Positions 1 through 8,153 of a stretch of 64,000 bases of DNA are shown here, piece by piece. Source of the DNA: Amphibacillus sp052055485 (GTDB lineage Bacteria > Bacillota > Bacilli > Bacillales > Amphibacillaceae); contig NZ_CP197171.1 of NCBI RefSeq assembly GCF_052055485.1, positions 3,100,001 to 3,164,000 on the forward strand, in the 5' to 3' direction. The stretch's first letter is position 1, and each line of letters begins with the position of its first letter. Position numbers and translations under genes: made by a program. The notes beneath the pieces were generated by a model, which was not told where the DNA came from, searched no databases, and worked only from the letters and a program-made list of their open reading frames with translations.

Positions 1-326
1 TCTTTTGATATAAGTACATATCATTTACCGATAATAGTCCAAGGATAGCAAGTATCTGTTTAATGGTCAAGAAACGGGTCATGATAAAAATTAATATTCA
101 TCCTTTTTAAATGGATATTATCAGTTCAATAAACCATTTAGTGATTCCAATTTTTACAGAATATCAAGTCTTCTAAATAAAGAGAATGTCGATTGGATAA
201 TAAAATATTATTTCACCATCTGACTACCTAGCTTATCCAGAATAGCCCTAATAATTAGAATATTTTTCATTTCATCCAGAACCTATGATAACACCATTTT
301 TCATCTTATTTTTGGAGGGATAAATA
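1..326. other. Non-coding stretch at window edge
   Basis: I see no ORF with a credible ribosome site and no clear hairpin here. The last 20 bases carry the ribosome site of the next gene. The rest may be the far end of a gene or relic lying outside the window. Confidence 0.5.
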
Positions 327-797
327 ATGACTAATTTTACTTATCAAATTAAAAAGCTACCTGCTTATCGTGCGATGGGATTGAAATGCGATGTTCCATT
401 TACTGAAATTGAAACAATTAAAGATACCATTCAAAGCTCAATGAGCAGAGTGAATGAACTTGAATATGCTGTCAATAAAAATATGAGGCTAGGCTTGTCT
501 TACCATCTACGTCCTGATGGCTTCGTGTACTATTCTGTCTATGAAGTGCAGGAACAACAACAACTTCCAGAAGATATGGTTGAAATTAAGATCCCAGAAA
601 TGACCTATCTGGTAACAAAGCATAAAGTTGGCAGTATTGAAGAAACTTATATGAAAATCATGGAATGGATAAATAAGAATACATACGAGGTTTTCAAAGA
701 GCCGGGTGTCGAATACTATGATGAGTTGCCAATAAAGCATGAAAAACACACAAATGAATCACAATTTGAAATTTTAATACCTATCGTTAAAGCGTAA
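327..797 (+). CDS. GyrI-like / AraC effector-binding domain protein
   Basis: The 156-residue protein has the size and character of a stand-alone GyrI-like (bacterial effector-binding) domain: a short N-terminal strand, a helix at about 25-45, a YYSVYEV strand near 68-74, and a C-terminal strand reading FEILIPIVKA, typical of how these domains end. Such domains bind small amphipathic molecules, alone or fused to AraC/MerR regulators. No DNA-binding domain is attached. A GGAGG ribosome site lies about 8 bases before the ATG. The next ORF follows 34 bases later on the same strand, so co-transcription is possible. The ligand cannot be read from the sequence. Confidence 0.7.
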   Translation: MTNFTYQIKKLPAYRAMGLKCDVPFTEIETIKDTIQSSMSRVNELEYAVNKNMRLGLSYHLRPDGFVYYSVYEVQEQQQLPEDMVEIKIPEMTYLVTKHKVGSIEETYMKIMEWINKNTYEVFKEPGVEYYDELPIKHEKHTNESQFEILIPIVKA

Positions 798-831
798 TTA
801 ACTAAAATAAGCGAAGAATAGGACGTGAAAA

Positions 832-1401
832 ATGCTTAATCAATTTAAAAGTGATAATGAAGAGAAAAAGGCAAAGAAATCTAAAGCAGTTGAGCTCAGT
901 CATTTTCTAGAAGGAGGATTATATGATTTTGATGATGATCTTCGAGCTATTTTCAAAACGTCAAAACGTCATAGTCCTATTATTGAAGGCTTAAATTTTA
1001 AAAATGAGGTACACAACCCATTTAAAATTGATAACGACAAGGCAAAACAGTTTGCTGGTCATATCATGTGGTTTTGCAGCAATGGAGATATCAAGCTATT
1101 CTCAGACTCTGAAACACTTACCTTATGCTGTAATCAGGATAATTATTTGAGGAAAATAAATCATTATAATTATTTCTCGGCTTTTTTTAGCATACCTGAG
1201 ATAATCGATCGTGATAATAGAAACAATAGATTGATTGAAAATTTCATTGCGTTCGAAAATAAAAGGGATCAGGATGATGATTTAATCTTAAGAACAATAT
1301 ATGAGGATTACACAAACTATTTCACCTCTTTAAATCGAAGGTCAATGGTTAATTATCGAACGATGGATGAGTTATTAACGACCAGTTTAAATACAACCCA
1401 T
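832..1401 (+). pseudogene. N-terminal half of an interrupted kinase-like phosphotransferase
   Basis: The open frame runs from ATG 832 to 1428, but its last codons lie in the end hairpin of the IS element that follows. The first about 190 residues contain a segment near 115-145 (FSIPEII, then LIENFIAFENK) like the hinge of APH/choline-kinase-fold proteins. The expected catalytic half, with HGDLW and IDWD motifs, resumes on the far side of the element from about 2786. I infer one gene of roughly 340 codons split by the insertion. Alone, this half has no recognisable function. The linkage rests on fold-level reasoning and position, not on an alignment. Confidence 0.55.
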
Positions 1402-2785
1402 TTGAACTACTCACCCCTTAATTTCTAATGAAATTTGAAGGGGGAGATTCCTAAGAACACCAACCTAATGGTTGATTATTGATTAGGCGATCCCTGTCGT
1501 ACCGACAGTTAGAAGTCTGATGGCTTCAACTTCAATATTTTTACTTGCGTTAAGATCTCGATCGTGTGCTCTATGGCATGAAGGACATTGCCACATGCGT
1601 AAGGCGAGATGCTTAACGTCTGGATGTCGATAGCCACAATGCGAACAAAGTTGACTAGAAGGAAAGTTTTTGGCGATGGCTACGACTTCCTTTCCGTACC
1701 ACTTGGCTTTGTATTCAAGCATCGTACGAAATTCTGACCAGCTGACTTCACTAATGGCTTTTGATAATCGTTTGTTTTTGAGCATGTTAGATACTTGTAA
1801 GTCCTCAATACCAATGATGTCGTGGTTTTTGACAATTTCAGTACTGACCTTATGCAAGTAATCTGTTCTGACATTTTTAATCTTTTCGTGAATACGAGCG
1901 ACCTTGACCCGTTGTTTTTGATAATTTTTTGCTTCATGAAGGGGTTTTCTATCTTGCTTGGCTTGTTTATATCGTCTGGACAGTTTGCGTTGTTCTTTTC
2001 CTAATTTATTTTCTAGCTTACGTAAACATCTAGGGTTCTTGTACGTTGTCCCGTCTGAAAGTGTGGCAAACGCTTTGATGCCCACATCAACCCCTGTTGA
2101 TTGCTTCGTTTGAGGGAGTGAGTCTACCTCTGTCTCAACAAGGATAGAGATGAAGTATTTACCACTTGGATGTCGTCTAATCGTGGCATTTAGAAGGCGT
2201 CCACCGACCTCACGACTTTTAGCGAACTTGACAAGCCCTAATTTTGGCAGCTTGATTGTATTGCCCACGACTGCGATATTTCCGTTCGTGTGTTTCGTTG
2301 TATACGATTGGGTCGGGTTCCTTTTAGACTTAAATCGTGGGGCGTTCGTTTGTTTGTTAAAGAAGCGCGCAAAAGATTCAGATAGATGTTTGACACTTGA
2401 TTGAATGGCAATACTATCGACTTCTTTTAGCCACTCATATTCCTGCTTTAAAGCGGGAAGCTGTTTAGAGCATGAACGATAGTTGAGTCCTTTACCCGTT
2501 TCCTTGTAAGTTTCATTCCACTTGGCTAGAAAGTGATTGAAAACAAACCGTGAACAACCGATCGTTTTATTCATGAGGATTTGTTGTTCTTTATTCGGAT
2601 AGAGGCGGAATTTATAGGCTTTATTGACTAACATCATCTCACCTCACTTAATAGGAATATATGTTCTCATTATATCATAAGGGAGATGTTTTGGCTAGCG
2701 CCAACCCACATTCATCTCCCACTTACTCACGGGGCGATGCCCTTCATGTTCCTAGAAGTGGGAGTCTTCTGTCGGAAATCCGATA
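1402..2785 (-). mobile_element. IS200/IS605-family element carrying only tnpB
   Basis: The element lies inside a kinase-like gene. Its right end (in tnpB sense) ends in a hairpin at about 1413-1442, with arms CCCCTT..ATTTC and GAAAT..AAGGGG. Its left end holds an imperfect hairpin at about 2709-2763, with arms CTCCCACTT and AGAAGTGGGAG, and a GGGC-ATC-GCCC inner stem. There is no tnpA, so the element probably depends on a transposase elsewhere. This family makes no target duplication, so the outer borders are estimates within about 10 bases. Confidence 0.75.
1483..2637 (-). CDS. tnpB: TnpB, RNA-guided nuclease of IS200/IS605 family
   Basis: This 384-residue OrfB/TnpB has the N-terminal AYKFRLYPN signature (residues 7-15) and the helix-turn-helix region of the family. 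The RuvC nuclease residues are all present: D184 in VDVGIKAF, E278 in GIEDL, and D361 in HDRDLNASKN. A four-cysteine zinc ribbon sits at C331, C334, C351 and C354. TnpB proteins are guided by an omega RNA made from the right end of their own element and cut DNA next to a transposon-adjacent motif. The frame is intact, so nuclease activity is plausible. The likely omega-RNA region is the stretch just after the stop codon, about 1402-1482 on the minus strand, possibly overlapping the end of the gene. Confidence 0.9.
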   Translation of the reverse strand: MMLVNKAYKFRLYPNKEQQILMNKTIGCSRFVFNHFLAKWNETYKETGKGLNYRSCSKQLPALKQEYEWLKEVDSIAIQSSVKHLSESFARFFNKQTNAPRFKSKRNPTQSYTTKHTNGNIAVVGNTIKLPKLGLVKFAKSREVGGRLLNATIRRHPSGKYFISILVETEVDSLPQTKQSTGVDVGIKAFATLSDGTTYKNPRCLRKLENKLGKEQRKLSRRYKQAKQDRKPLHEAKNYQKQRVKVARIHEKIKNVRTDYLHKVSTEIVKNHDIIGIEDLQVSNMLKNKRLSKAISEVSWSEFRTMLEYKAKWYGKEVVAIAKNFPSSQLCSHCGYRHPDVKHLALRMWQCPSCHRAHDRDLNASKNIEVEAIRLLTVGTTGIA

Positions 2786-3253
2786 AAACAATTTGAGAAT
2801 ATAATAAATGGGATTGATCGTCAATTATTCGAAATAAAATTCCCCTTTATCCGGCTCCATGGTGATTTATGGACAGCGAATATTCTATTAGAGAAAGAAA
2901 GAACAGATAATAAAGGTTTGTGGTACATCGACTGGGATAATTCGGGTGAGTACATCTTCTTTTATGACTTTTTTAAATTTATCTGGAATGAGTTAGATGT
3001 CAATCATAATTATGTATACTATGAAAAGTATCTAAAAGGTGAGTTCGATCATAAACTTAAAAAAATATTTAGCATTTTCGATCTGAAATTTCAGCCAGAA
3101 TACAAGCAATCTTATTTTTATTTGTTCTTTTTGAATTTCATCCTTGAGGATACTGGCATTATGGAGTATAAAGTGAAACTTAATGAAATAGTTGATTTTC
3201 AAAGGAAAGTTGTTTTACCAATGGAGCGATATCTAACGGACGATCATATTTGA
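2786..3253 (+). pseudogene. C-terminal half of an interrupted APH/choline-kinase-fold phosphotransferase
   Basis: Read in the frame of codon 2795, this stretch encodes RLHGDLWTANILL at about 2852-2890, which is the HxDxxxxN catalytic loop of aminoglycoside-phosphotransferase/choline-kinase folds. It is followed by WYIDWDNSGE near 2921-2950, the metal-binding aspartate motif. The frame runs on to a TGA after 3253. The first ATG comes after the catalytic loop, so no functional start exists on this side of the IS element. Together with the fragment from 832 it would restore a kinase of about 340 residues. The substrate is unknown. Confidence 0.75.
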
Positions 3254-3570
3254 CTAAAAAACTAGTGATACCATTCTAAATTATACACAATAATGATAGA
3301 GCTGATCATATAGAATACAAAACCGAGAGCGGGATTGAGCGGACATATGGATTTGAATTTTTTTTAAAAAAGAGATTTTACCCTAATATATAAGGACAGG
3401 GATTCCTAAGTGAATGAAATCTTTAATCGATTTTGAAAAAATATTATATGTGGGATCCTGTTTGATAAGGAATTAATCAAGCTATCAATCGCGTTAAGTA
3501 ATCGTGGATAACAAGGTAGTGGGCCTTGAACCACGAAAAGAGTATATTGATGTGAAATGATTCAGAAGTA
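3254..3570. other. Non-coding stretch before the catalase
   Basis: No ORF with a start signal is visible. Around 3500-3540 there is a short CGTGG...CCACG pairing. A terminator hairpin follows directly. Confidence 0.4.
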
Positions 3571-3616
3571 AAATAAAAGCTTTAGTTTCACAAGAGACTA
3601 AAGCTTTTATTTTATA
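3571..3616. terminator. Terminator hairpin upstream of the catalase gene
   Basis: A 16-bp perfect stem (3571-3586 with 3597-3612) has arms AATAAAAGCTTTAGT and its complement around a 10-base loop. A-rich and T-rich flanks mean it could stop transcription in either direction. It insulates the catalase from the decayed region upstream. Confidence 0.7.
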
Positions 3617-3672
3617 TTACTTTATATGATATCATTAAACTATCAATAAAAATGATAGAGGGAGGATGTAAA

Positions 3673-5382
3673 TTGAAAAATCCAATGAAAAAGAATGGTT
3701 TAGGCTCGTATCGAGAAAGTAGAAATCAAGAGATAGGTAAGAATCCATCTTTACATAATGAAGCAGGGATTCCTGTCACAAATGATGAAGCACAAATGAC
3801 TGCTGGTGTAAGAGGTTCTACTGTCCTTAACGATGCTTGGTTACTAGAGAAAAATGCTCATTTTAACCGGGAAGTCATTCCTGAGCGACGTATGCATGCT
3901 AAAGGTTCAGGTGCATTTGGAACGTTTAAAGTAACAAATGATATCACAAAATACACCAAAGCAAAAATCTTTTCTGAGGTAGGGAAAGAAACAGAAATGT
4001 TTGCTCGTTTCTCAACAGTAGCTGGAGAACGTGGTGCAGCTGATGCCGAACGAGATATCCGTGGTTTTGCCCTTAAGTTTTATACAGAAGAAGGGAATTG
4101 GGATTTAGTTGGAAATAACACACCCGTTTTCTTTATTAGAGATCCAAAACATTTTATTAACTTAAATCGTGCTGTTAAGCGTGACCCACGAACAAACTTA
4201 AGAACACCAAACTCAAACTGGGATTTTTGGACCTCTCTACCCGAATCATTACATCAAGTAACCATTACAATGAGTGATCGAGGGATTCCATCATCTTACC
4301 GTTTTATGCATGGATTTAGTTCTCACACTTATAGTTTTATAAATGAAGCGAATGAACGTGTTTGGGTAAAATTCCACCACCGTTCACAACAAGGAATTCA
4401 AAACCTAACAGATCAAGAAGCAACCCTTGTAAATGGTGATGATCGTGAATCTCATCAAAGAGATTTATATAATGCCATTGAGCAAGGACAGTACCCTAAA
4501 TGGAAAATGTATGTTCAAATCATGACAGAAAAAGAAGCAGAAGCGTTAGATTATAATCCATTTGATTTGACAAAGGTATGGTATAAAGATGATTTTCCAC
4601 CGATTGAAGTTGGAGAATTTGAATTAAACCGAAATCCAGATAATTACTTTGCCGATGTGGAACAAGCAACCTTTACACCAGCAAATTTTGTGCCTGGTAT
4701 TGGGATTTCTCCAGATCGTATGTTACAAACACGTGTCTTTGCTTATGGTGATGCGGCTCGTTATCGCGTTGGCGTTAACGCTCATCAAATTCCTGTAAAT
4801 GCACCTAGAGGGGTGAAAGACTTCCATACGTCACATCGAGATGGTACAATGCGTGTTGATGGGAATGGTGGCAGTGAAAATAACCTCTCTGTAAACTCAT
4901 ATGGAAACTTTACCGATCATCCTGAACATCAAGAACCTCCACTTGCAGGTGGAGATGTCGCTTATCATGATGCTAGGGAAGACGATCATGATTACTATAC
5001 ACAACCAGGAAAACTATTCCGTGCCATGACTCCTGAACAACAATTAGTCTTGTTTGAAAATACAGCCAGAAATCTGGGCGATTCAACAATGCAAATCAAA
5101 CATCGTCATATTAATAACACTTACCAAGCAGATCCTGATTATGGAGCAGGTGTTGCCAAAGCGTTAGGCATTGCTTTAGAGGATGTAGACTTAACGCCAA
5201 CACCAAGAGATTCACGAGCTGCAAATAACCACGCAAATGCACGTGGTTCTGATGATTTAAACTATCCAACAGAAGAAGCTGATCCAGAGTCCGCTAAAGA
5301 TTTAGGAAATGAAGGACGTAACACAAATGTTGAAGATCCTACAACTCTAACAGATATTATGAACGATCCACATTTTCTATAA
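3673..5382 (+). CDS. katA: Monofunctional heme catalase
   Basis: This cytoplasmic enzyme converts hydrogen peroxide to water and oxygen. From the TTG at 3673 it has 569 residues. I chose that start because AGGGAGG at 3659-3665 lies 7 bases before it, whereas the ATG at 3652 precedes that ribosome site. Catalase motifs are clear: the distal histidine in PERRMHAKGSGAFG (His75), the catalytic Asn in GNNTPVFFIRDP, and the proximal tyrosine in RVFAYGDAARYRVG. The length and the C-terminal tail match small-subunit clade 3 enzymes with a modest extension. The stop codon touches a copy of the dispersed repeat. I see no convincing PerR box upstream. Confidence 0.95.
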   Translation: MKNPMKKNGLGSYRESRNQEIGKNPSLHNEAGIPVTNDEAQMTAGVRGSTVLNDAWLLEKNAHFNREVIPERRMHAKGSGAFGTFKVTNDITKYTKAKIFSEVGKETEMFARFSTVAGERGAADAERDIRGFALKFYTEEGNWDLVGNNTPVFFIRDPKHFINLNRAVKRDPRTNLRTPNSNWDFWTSLPESLHQVTITMSDRGIPSSYRFMHGFSSHTYSFINEANERVWVKFHHRSQQGIQNLTDQEATLVNGDDRESHQRDLYNAIEQGQYPKWKMYVQIMTEKEAEALDYNPFDLTKVWYKDDFPPIEVGEFELNRNPDNYFADVEQATFTPANFVPGIGISPDRMLQTRVFAYGDAARYRVGVNAHQIPVNAPRGVKDFHTSHRDGTMRVDGNGGSENNLSVNSYGNFTDHPEHQEPPLAGGDVAYHDAREDDHDYYTQPGKLFRAMTPEQQLVLFENTARNLGDSTMQIKHRHINNTYQADPDYGAGVAKALGIALEDVDLTPTPRDSRAANNHANARGSDDLNYPTEEADPESAKDLGNEGRNTNVEDPTTLTDIMNDPHFL

Positions 5383-5621
5383 AACGAAACTTCAATCAGT
5401 AGGAGTTGGGCCTATAGGATGTAGGTCATGCATATGGTTCCGGTGGGACGAGTAACCGCAAATGTCTTCGGTGGGGCGAGTCATCACACAAAGGAAAGCT
5501 ACGAAGCATTTGCATCGCAAGAATAAGTGTCTTACTTATTCTGAGCCCCAGTTCCAAGTCCTTTCGATGGGGTGAGTAACCCGTTGTTGCCCCGAGTTTT
5601 ACGGACGGTTATCTGTGATAA
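5381..5621 (+). repeat. Dispersed structured repeat, copy A
   Basis: It begins TAAAACGAAACTTCAATCAG, overlapping the catalase stop codon, and ends near GTTATCTGTGATAA. It shares its 5' module, the GGTGGGACGAGTAACCGCA-type module and its 3' module with copies at 14215-14444 (opposite strand) and 59062-59419. No ORF runs through it. This copy lacks the AGCTCCCACTGATT partner segment seen in the other two. A terminator hairpin follows immediately. Confidence 0.85.
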
Positions 5622-5627
5622 GAATTT

Positions 5628-5662
5628 AAAACCTTAGTCTCAAATAAGACTAAGGTTTTATT
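5628..5662 (+). terminator. Terminator after catalase and repeat copy A
   Basis: The arms AAAACCTTAGTCT (5628-5640) and AGACTAAGGTTTT (5647-5659) pair perfectly around a short loop. This is probably the original catalase terminator, with the repeat sitting between gene and terminator. Confidence 0.75.
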
Positions 5663-5751
5663 ATGCTATAATATATCTATTCGGCTGCTTGACTTCACAT
5701 TATTTTTATCCGTAACATTAAGGATTCAAATAGGAAAAGGAGGTATAACCA

Positions 5752-5871
5752 TTGAATGATCAAAGTAGGACGAATAAGAATGTTTGGGAATACCGAGCCT
5801 ATGAATTTTGGCATAAAAGAGACGGTACCCCGAAGGAAAAGGCGAAGAAAATTTCTGAACGAAGAATCTGA
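5752..5871 (+). pseudogene. N-terminal remnant of a class I SAM-dependent methyltransferase
   Basis: A good AAGGAGG site precedes a TTG at 5752. The frame reads NKNVWEYRAYEFWHKRDGTP, then lysine-rich sequence, and stops at 5871 after 39 residues. This closely resembles the first residues of a common Firmicute class I methyltransferase. The Rossmann-fold body with the SAM-binding glycine motif is missing. The remnant runs straight into a fragment of a different gene. Confidence 0.6.
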
Positions 5872-6005
5872 AAAATGCAGAAGGACATTTGGGTTTGGGA
5901 TTATTTATTAGCAAAACATTGATTACTGCTACGAAAGGGCAACTCGAAGCTAGCCTTCAAAAAGATATGATTACTTTTAAAGTTTCTATTCCTTTAAGTC
6001 ATTAA
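5871..6005 (+). pseudogene. C-terminal remnant of a sensor histidine kinase
   Basis: In the frame beginning at 5871 the sequence reads KNAEGHLGLGLFISKTLI and then about 26 further residues to a TAA at 6003-6005. GLGLFISK is the G2 box of a HATPase_c domain, and what follows has the usual final strand of a histidine kinase. Everything before the G2 box is missing. The methyltransferase remnant abuts it in another frame, so a deletion probably joined two formerly separate genes. Confidence 0.6.
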
Positions 6006-6307
6006 ATTTTTGACTATTGTACTAATACCTAAAGTATTTTAGCCTAAGGATTAAAGTTACGCTCATATTTTATAGGTAAAGGTGCCAAAAAGGTTTACAT
6101 AAAAACAGAAAAAAGTAAAATTATTGAAATAACAATGACAGGAAAAAGGTTTAGAAGAGTCTGTGAGCTTGAAGCAAGCTGTTTAGTAATTCCGCAGATA
6201 GGGTATAAGAATAAGTAAATGTGATTCGATTTGTATTGGGGAATTTCAAACTTGATGAGTAAAAAATAAAGATACAGTAAATTCTATGATTCAAAAAGGA
6301 GTTTAGT
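6006..6307 (+). other. Gap with a short degraded ORF
   Basis: A start-less frame (about 6075-6218) encodes KKVYIKTEKSKIIEITMTG and ends at a TAA. It has no ribosome site, and I recognise no family. It is most likely another remnant. The last bases carry AAAAAGGAG, the ribosome site of the SDR gene. Confidence 0.35.
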
Positions 6308-7087
6308 ATGGAACTAGGATTAAAAGGAAAAGTAGCATTGGTCACAGGTTCAAGCAAAGGAATTGGCTTAGAAACAGCCTTGTTTTTTGCCAAAGAAGGT
6401 GCTGAAGTAACGATTTGTGCAAGGAATAGAGAACGTTTAGAAGAAGCCGCCTCTTATATTTTACAAGAAACAGGTAAAAAAGTATTGATCGTTGAAACCG
6501 ATGTAACAAACAAAGGGGCTTGTCAAAAAGTCGTCTCGGCTACAGTAAAAGAATATGGACGTTTAGATATTTTAGTAAACAATGCAGGAACTTCTCAAGC
6601 CCATTCGTTTGAGGATGTTGGAACAGATCTATGGCAACAAGACCTTGATTTAAAGCTATTTGGAGCGATTCATTGTTCTCAATATGCCATCCCTTATATG
6701 CGTGAAGCTGATGGTGGTTCCATCGTTAACGTAACGGCAGTAGCTGGAAAAACACCTTCAGAATCATCACTACCAACCTCTGTTAGTCGATCAGCAGGAA
6801 TGGCCTTAACAAAAGCGATGAGTAAAGACCTTGGTCCAGACAATATTCGCGTGAATACTGTCTGTATTGGTTTGATTCGAAGTGAACAAATTGAGAAAAG
6901 GTGGCAAGATCAAGATCCAACGCTTTCTTGGGAACAATTTTCTCAAAAAGAACGTCAGATTCCACTAGGACGGATCGGAGATACGAAGGAGGCAGCAAAA
7001 GTGATTACTTTTCTTTCTTCGGAAGCCGCTTCTTATGTGTCAGGTGCAGCAGTGAATATTGACGGAGGTAGGGCAGGAGTTTTATAA
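6308..7087 (+). CDS. SDR-family protein lacking the Ser-Tyr-Lys catalytic triad
   Basis: This 259-residue Rossmann-fold protein has the NAD(P)-binding TGSSKGIG motif (13-20), NNAG (91-94), and a C-terminal GGRAGVL tail. The spacing places the catalytic Ser, Tyr and Lys at 144, 157 and 161, where Ala, Thr and Arg stand instead (PTSVSRSAGMALTK). I believe a recognised SDR subgroup with a PTSVSRAAG-like segment exists, so this is probably an inherited variant rather than decay. Ordinary ketoreductase chemistry is unlikely without the tyrosine. AAAAAGGAG precedes the ATG. Confidence 0.85.
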   Translation: MELGLKGKVALVTGSSKGIGLETALFFAKEGAEVTICARNRERLEEAASYILQETGKKVLIVETDVTNKGACQKVVSATVKEYGRLDILVNNAGTSQAHSFEDVGTDLWQQDLDLKLFGAIHCSQYAIPYMREADGGSIVNVTAVAGKTPSESSLPTSVSRSAGMALTKAMSKDLGPDNIRVNTVCIGLIRSEQIEKRWQDQDPTLSWEQFSQKERQIPLGRIGDTKEAAKVITFLSSEAASYVSGAAVNIDGGRAGVL

Positions 7088-7247
7088 AACTTGTGATTGT
7101 TATCGACATAATTATATTAAAAGATAGTCACTTAAACAGATGAGTATGGCGAACTTTGAAGTCATTCTGATCTGTCTTTTACTATTTATATTGAAGCATA
7201 TACTGTTCTGTATAGAAAGCAATGACCCAATAGTTATATAAATAAAA

Positions 7248-7277
7248 GGGCAGCTTGCCTATATGACAAGTCTGCCC
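7248..7277. terminator. Bidirectional terminator between SDR and HAD genes
   Basis: GGGCAGCTTG and CAAGTCTGCCC form a stem with one mismatch around a 9-base loop, flanked by A-rich and AATT-rich sequence. It lies between two convergent genes. Confidence 0.65.
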
Positions 7278-7297
7278 AAAATTAAATTGAAAGTTAG

Positions 7298-8113
7298 TTA
7301 TTCAAAATACTTGTTCAAAGCATGCCTTAGTCCGTCTTCATCATTACTTAAAGTAATTTCATCTGCAATTTTTTTAACTTCATCTGGTGCATTTCCCATC
7401 GCAACCCCGAGCCCTACATATTTTAACATATCCATATCATTAAAGTTATCTCCAAGAGCCATGACTTCTTGATTGGTCATGTTAAATTGTTTTGCTAACT
7501 TTTTTATAGCATTAGATTTAGACGCTTTTCCCGACATAATTTCTAAATAAGTGTCCTTTGATTTATAAATGGACAGATCAGGGAATTTATCTTTTAATTC
7601 TATTTCAAGCTGATTAATTATCTCCGGCTCACCCATACACAGGCATTTATGAATATCATGGTTTTCTTCAATAAATGATAAGAGAGGACAATGAACTGGA
7701 GAAGCATTTGTAATTTCCTTTTCTTGTAGAATCCATTCATCCTGATTATCACTAACCAACCATTGATCATGACTATACAAACTAAAACTAATAGAAGAGT
7801 AACGCTCATTGACTATTTGATAAATTTTTTCTATATCTGACTGCGCCAAACTGATGCTGTCAATGATTATTTTTTCTCCATTTTCATTATCTGGACCTAA
7901 AATTAGAGCGCCACTATAGCAAATAATAGGGGAGTTAATAGATAATGTTTGTTGAAGAGGCAGGATGCCACTTGGCATTCTGGCTGATACTAGTATAAAA
8001 GGAATATCATGGTTCACAACATTTACAATTGCATTTTTTGTTTCATCTGTAATTTGATGATTTGAATTTAGTAAAGTACCATCAATATCACTAAAAATAG
8101 CTTTAAGTGTCAT
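7298..8113 (-). CDS. Cof-type HAD-superfamily sugar-phosphate phosphatase
   Basis: This 271-residue protein has the four HAD motifs: FSDIDGTLL with nucleophile Asp9 and acid/base Asp11 (7-15), a SARM motif after the first core helix, a conserved Lys before the cap return, and GDNFNDMDML near the C-terminus. The inserted cap is of the C2B Cof type, as in many phosphatases acting on sugar phosphates or flavin precursors. An AGGAGG site precedes the ATG. A DeoR-type regulator ends 40 bases upstream on the same strand, so the two are probably one transcript and the phosphatase may belong to that sugar regulon. The substrate cannot be read from the sequence. Confidence 0.88.
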   Translation of the reverse strand: MTLKAIFSDIDGTLLNSNHQITDETKNAIVNVVNHDIPFILVSARMPSGILPLQQTLSINSPIICYSGALILGPDNENGEKIIIDSISLAQSDIEKIYQIVNERYSSISFSLYSHDQWLVSDNQDEWILQEKEITNASPVHCPLLSFIEENHDIHKCLCMGEPEIINQLEIELKDKFPDLSIYKSKDTYLEIMSGKASKSNAIKKLAKQFNMTNQEVMALGDNFNDMDMLKYVGLGVAMGNAPDEVKKIADEITLSNDEDGLRHALNKYFE

Positions 8114-8153
8114 ATTTTATTTTCCTCCTTGTTAATTATGTTGCGATTCATGG

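Noticed and set aside
832..1428. An independent full-length gene of 198 codons
   Set aside because: Its last codons lie in the IS end hairpin, and the catalytic part of a kinase follows beyond the element, so it is better seen as half of a split gene.
3617..3672. A PerR box before the catalase
   Set aside because: The AT-rich spacer has no good match to TTATAATNATTATAA. Peroxide control cannot be claimed from the sequence.
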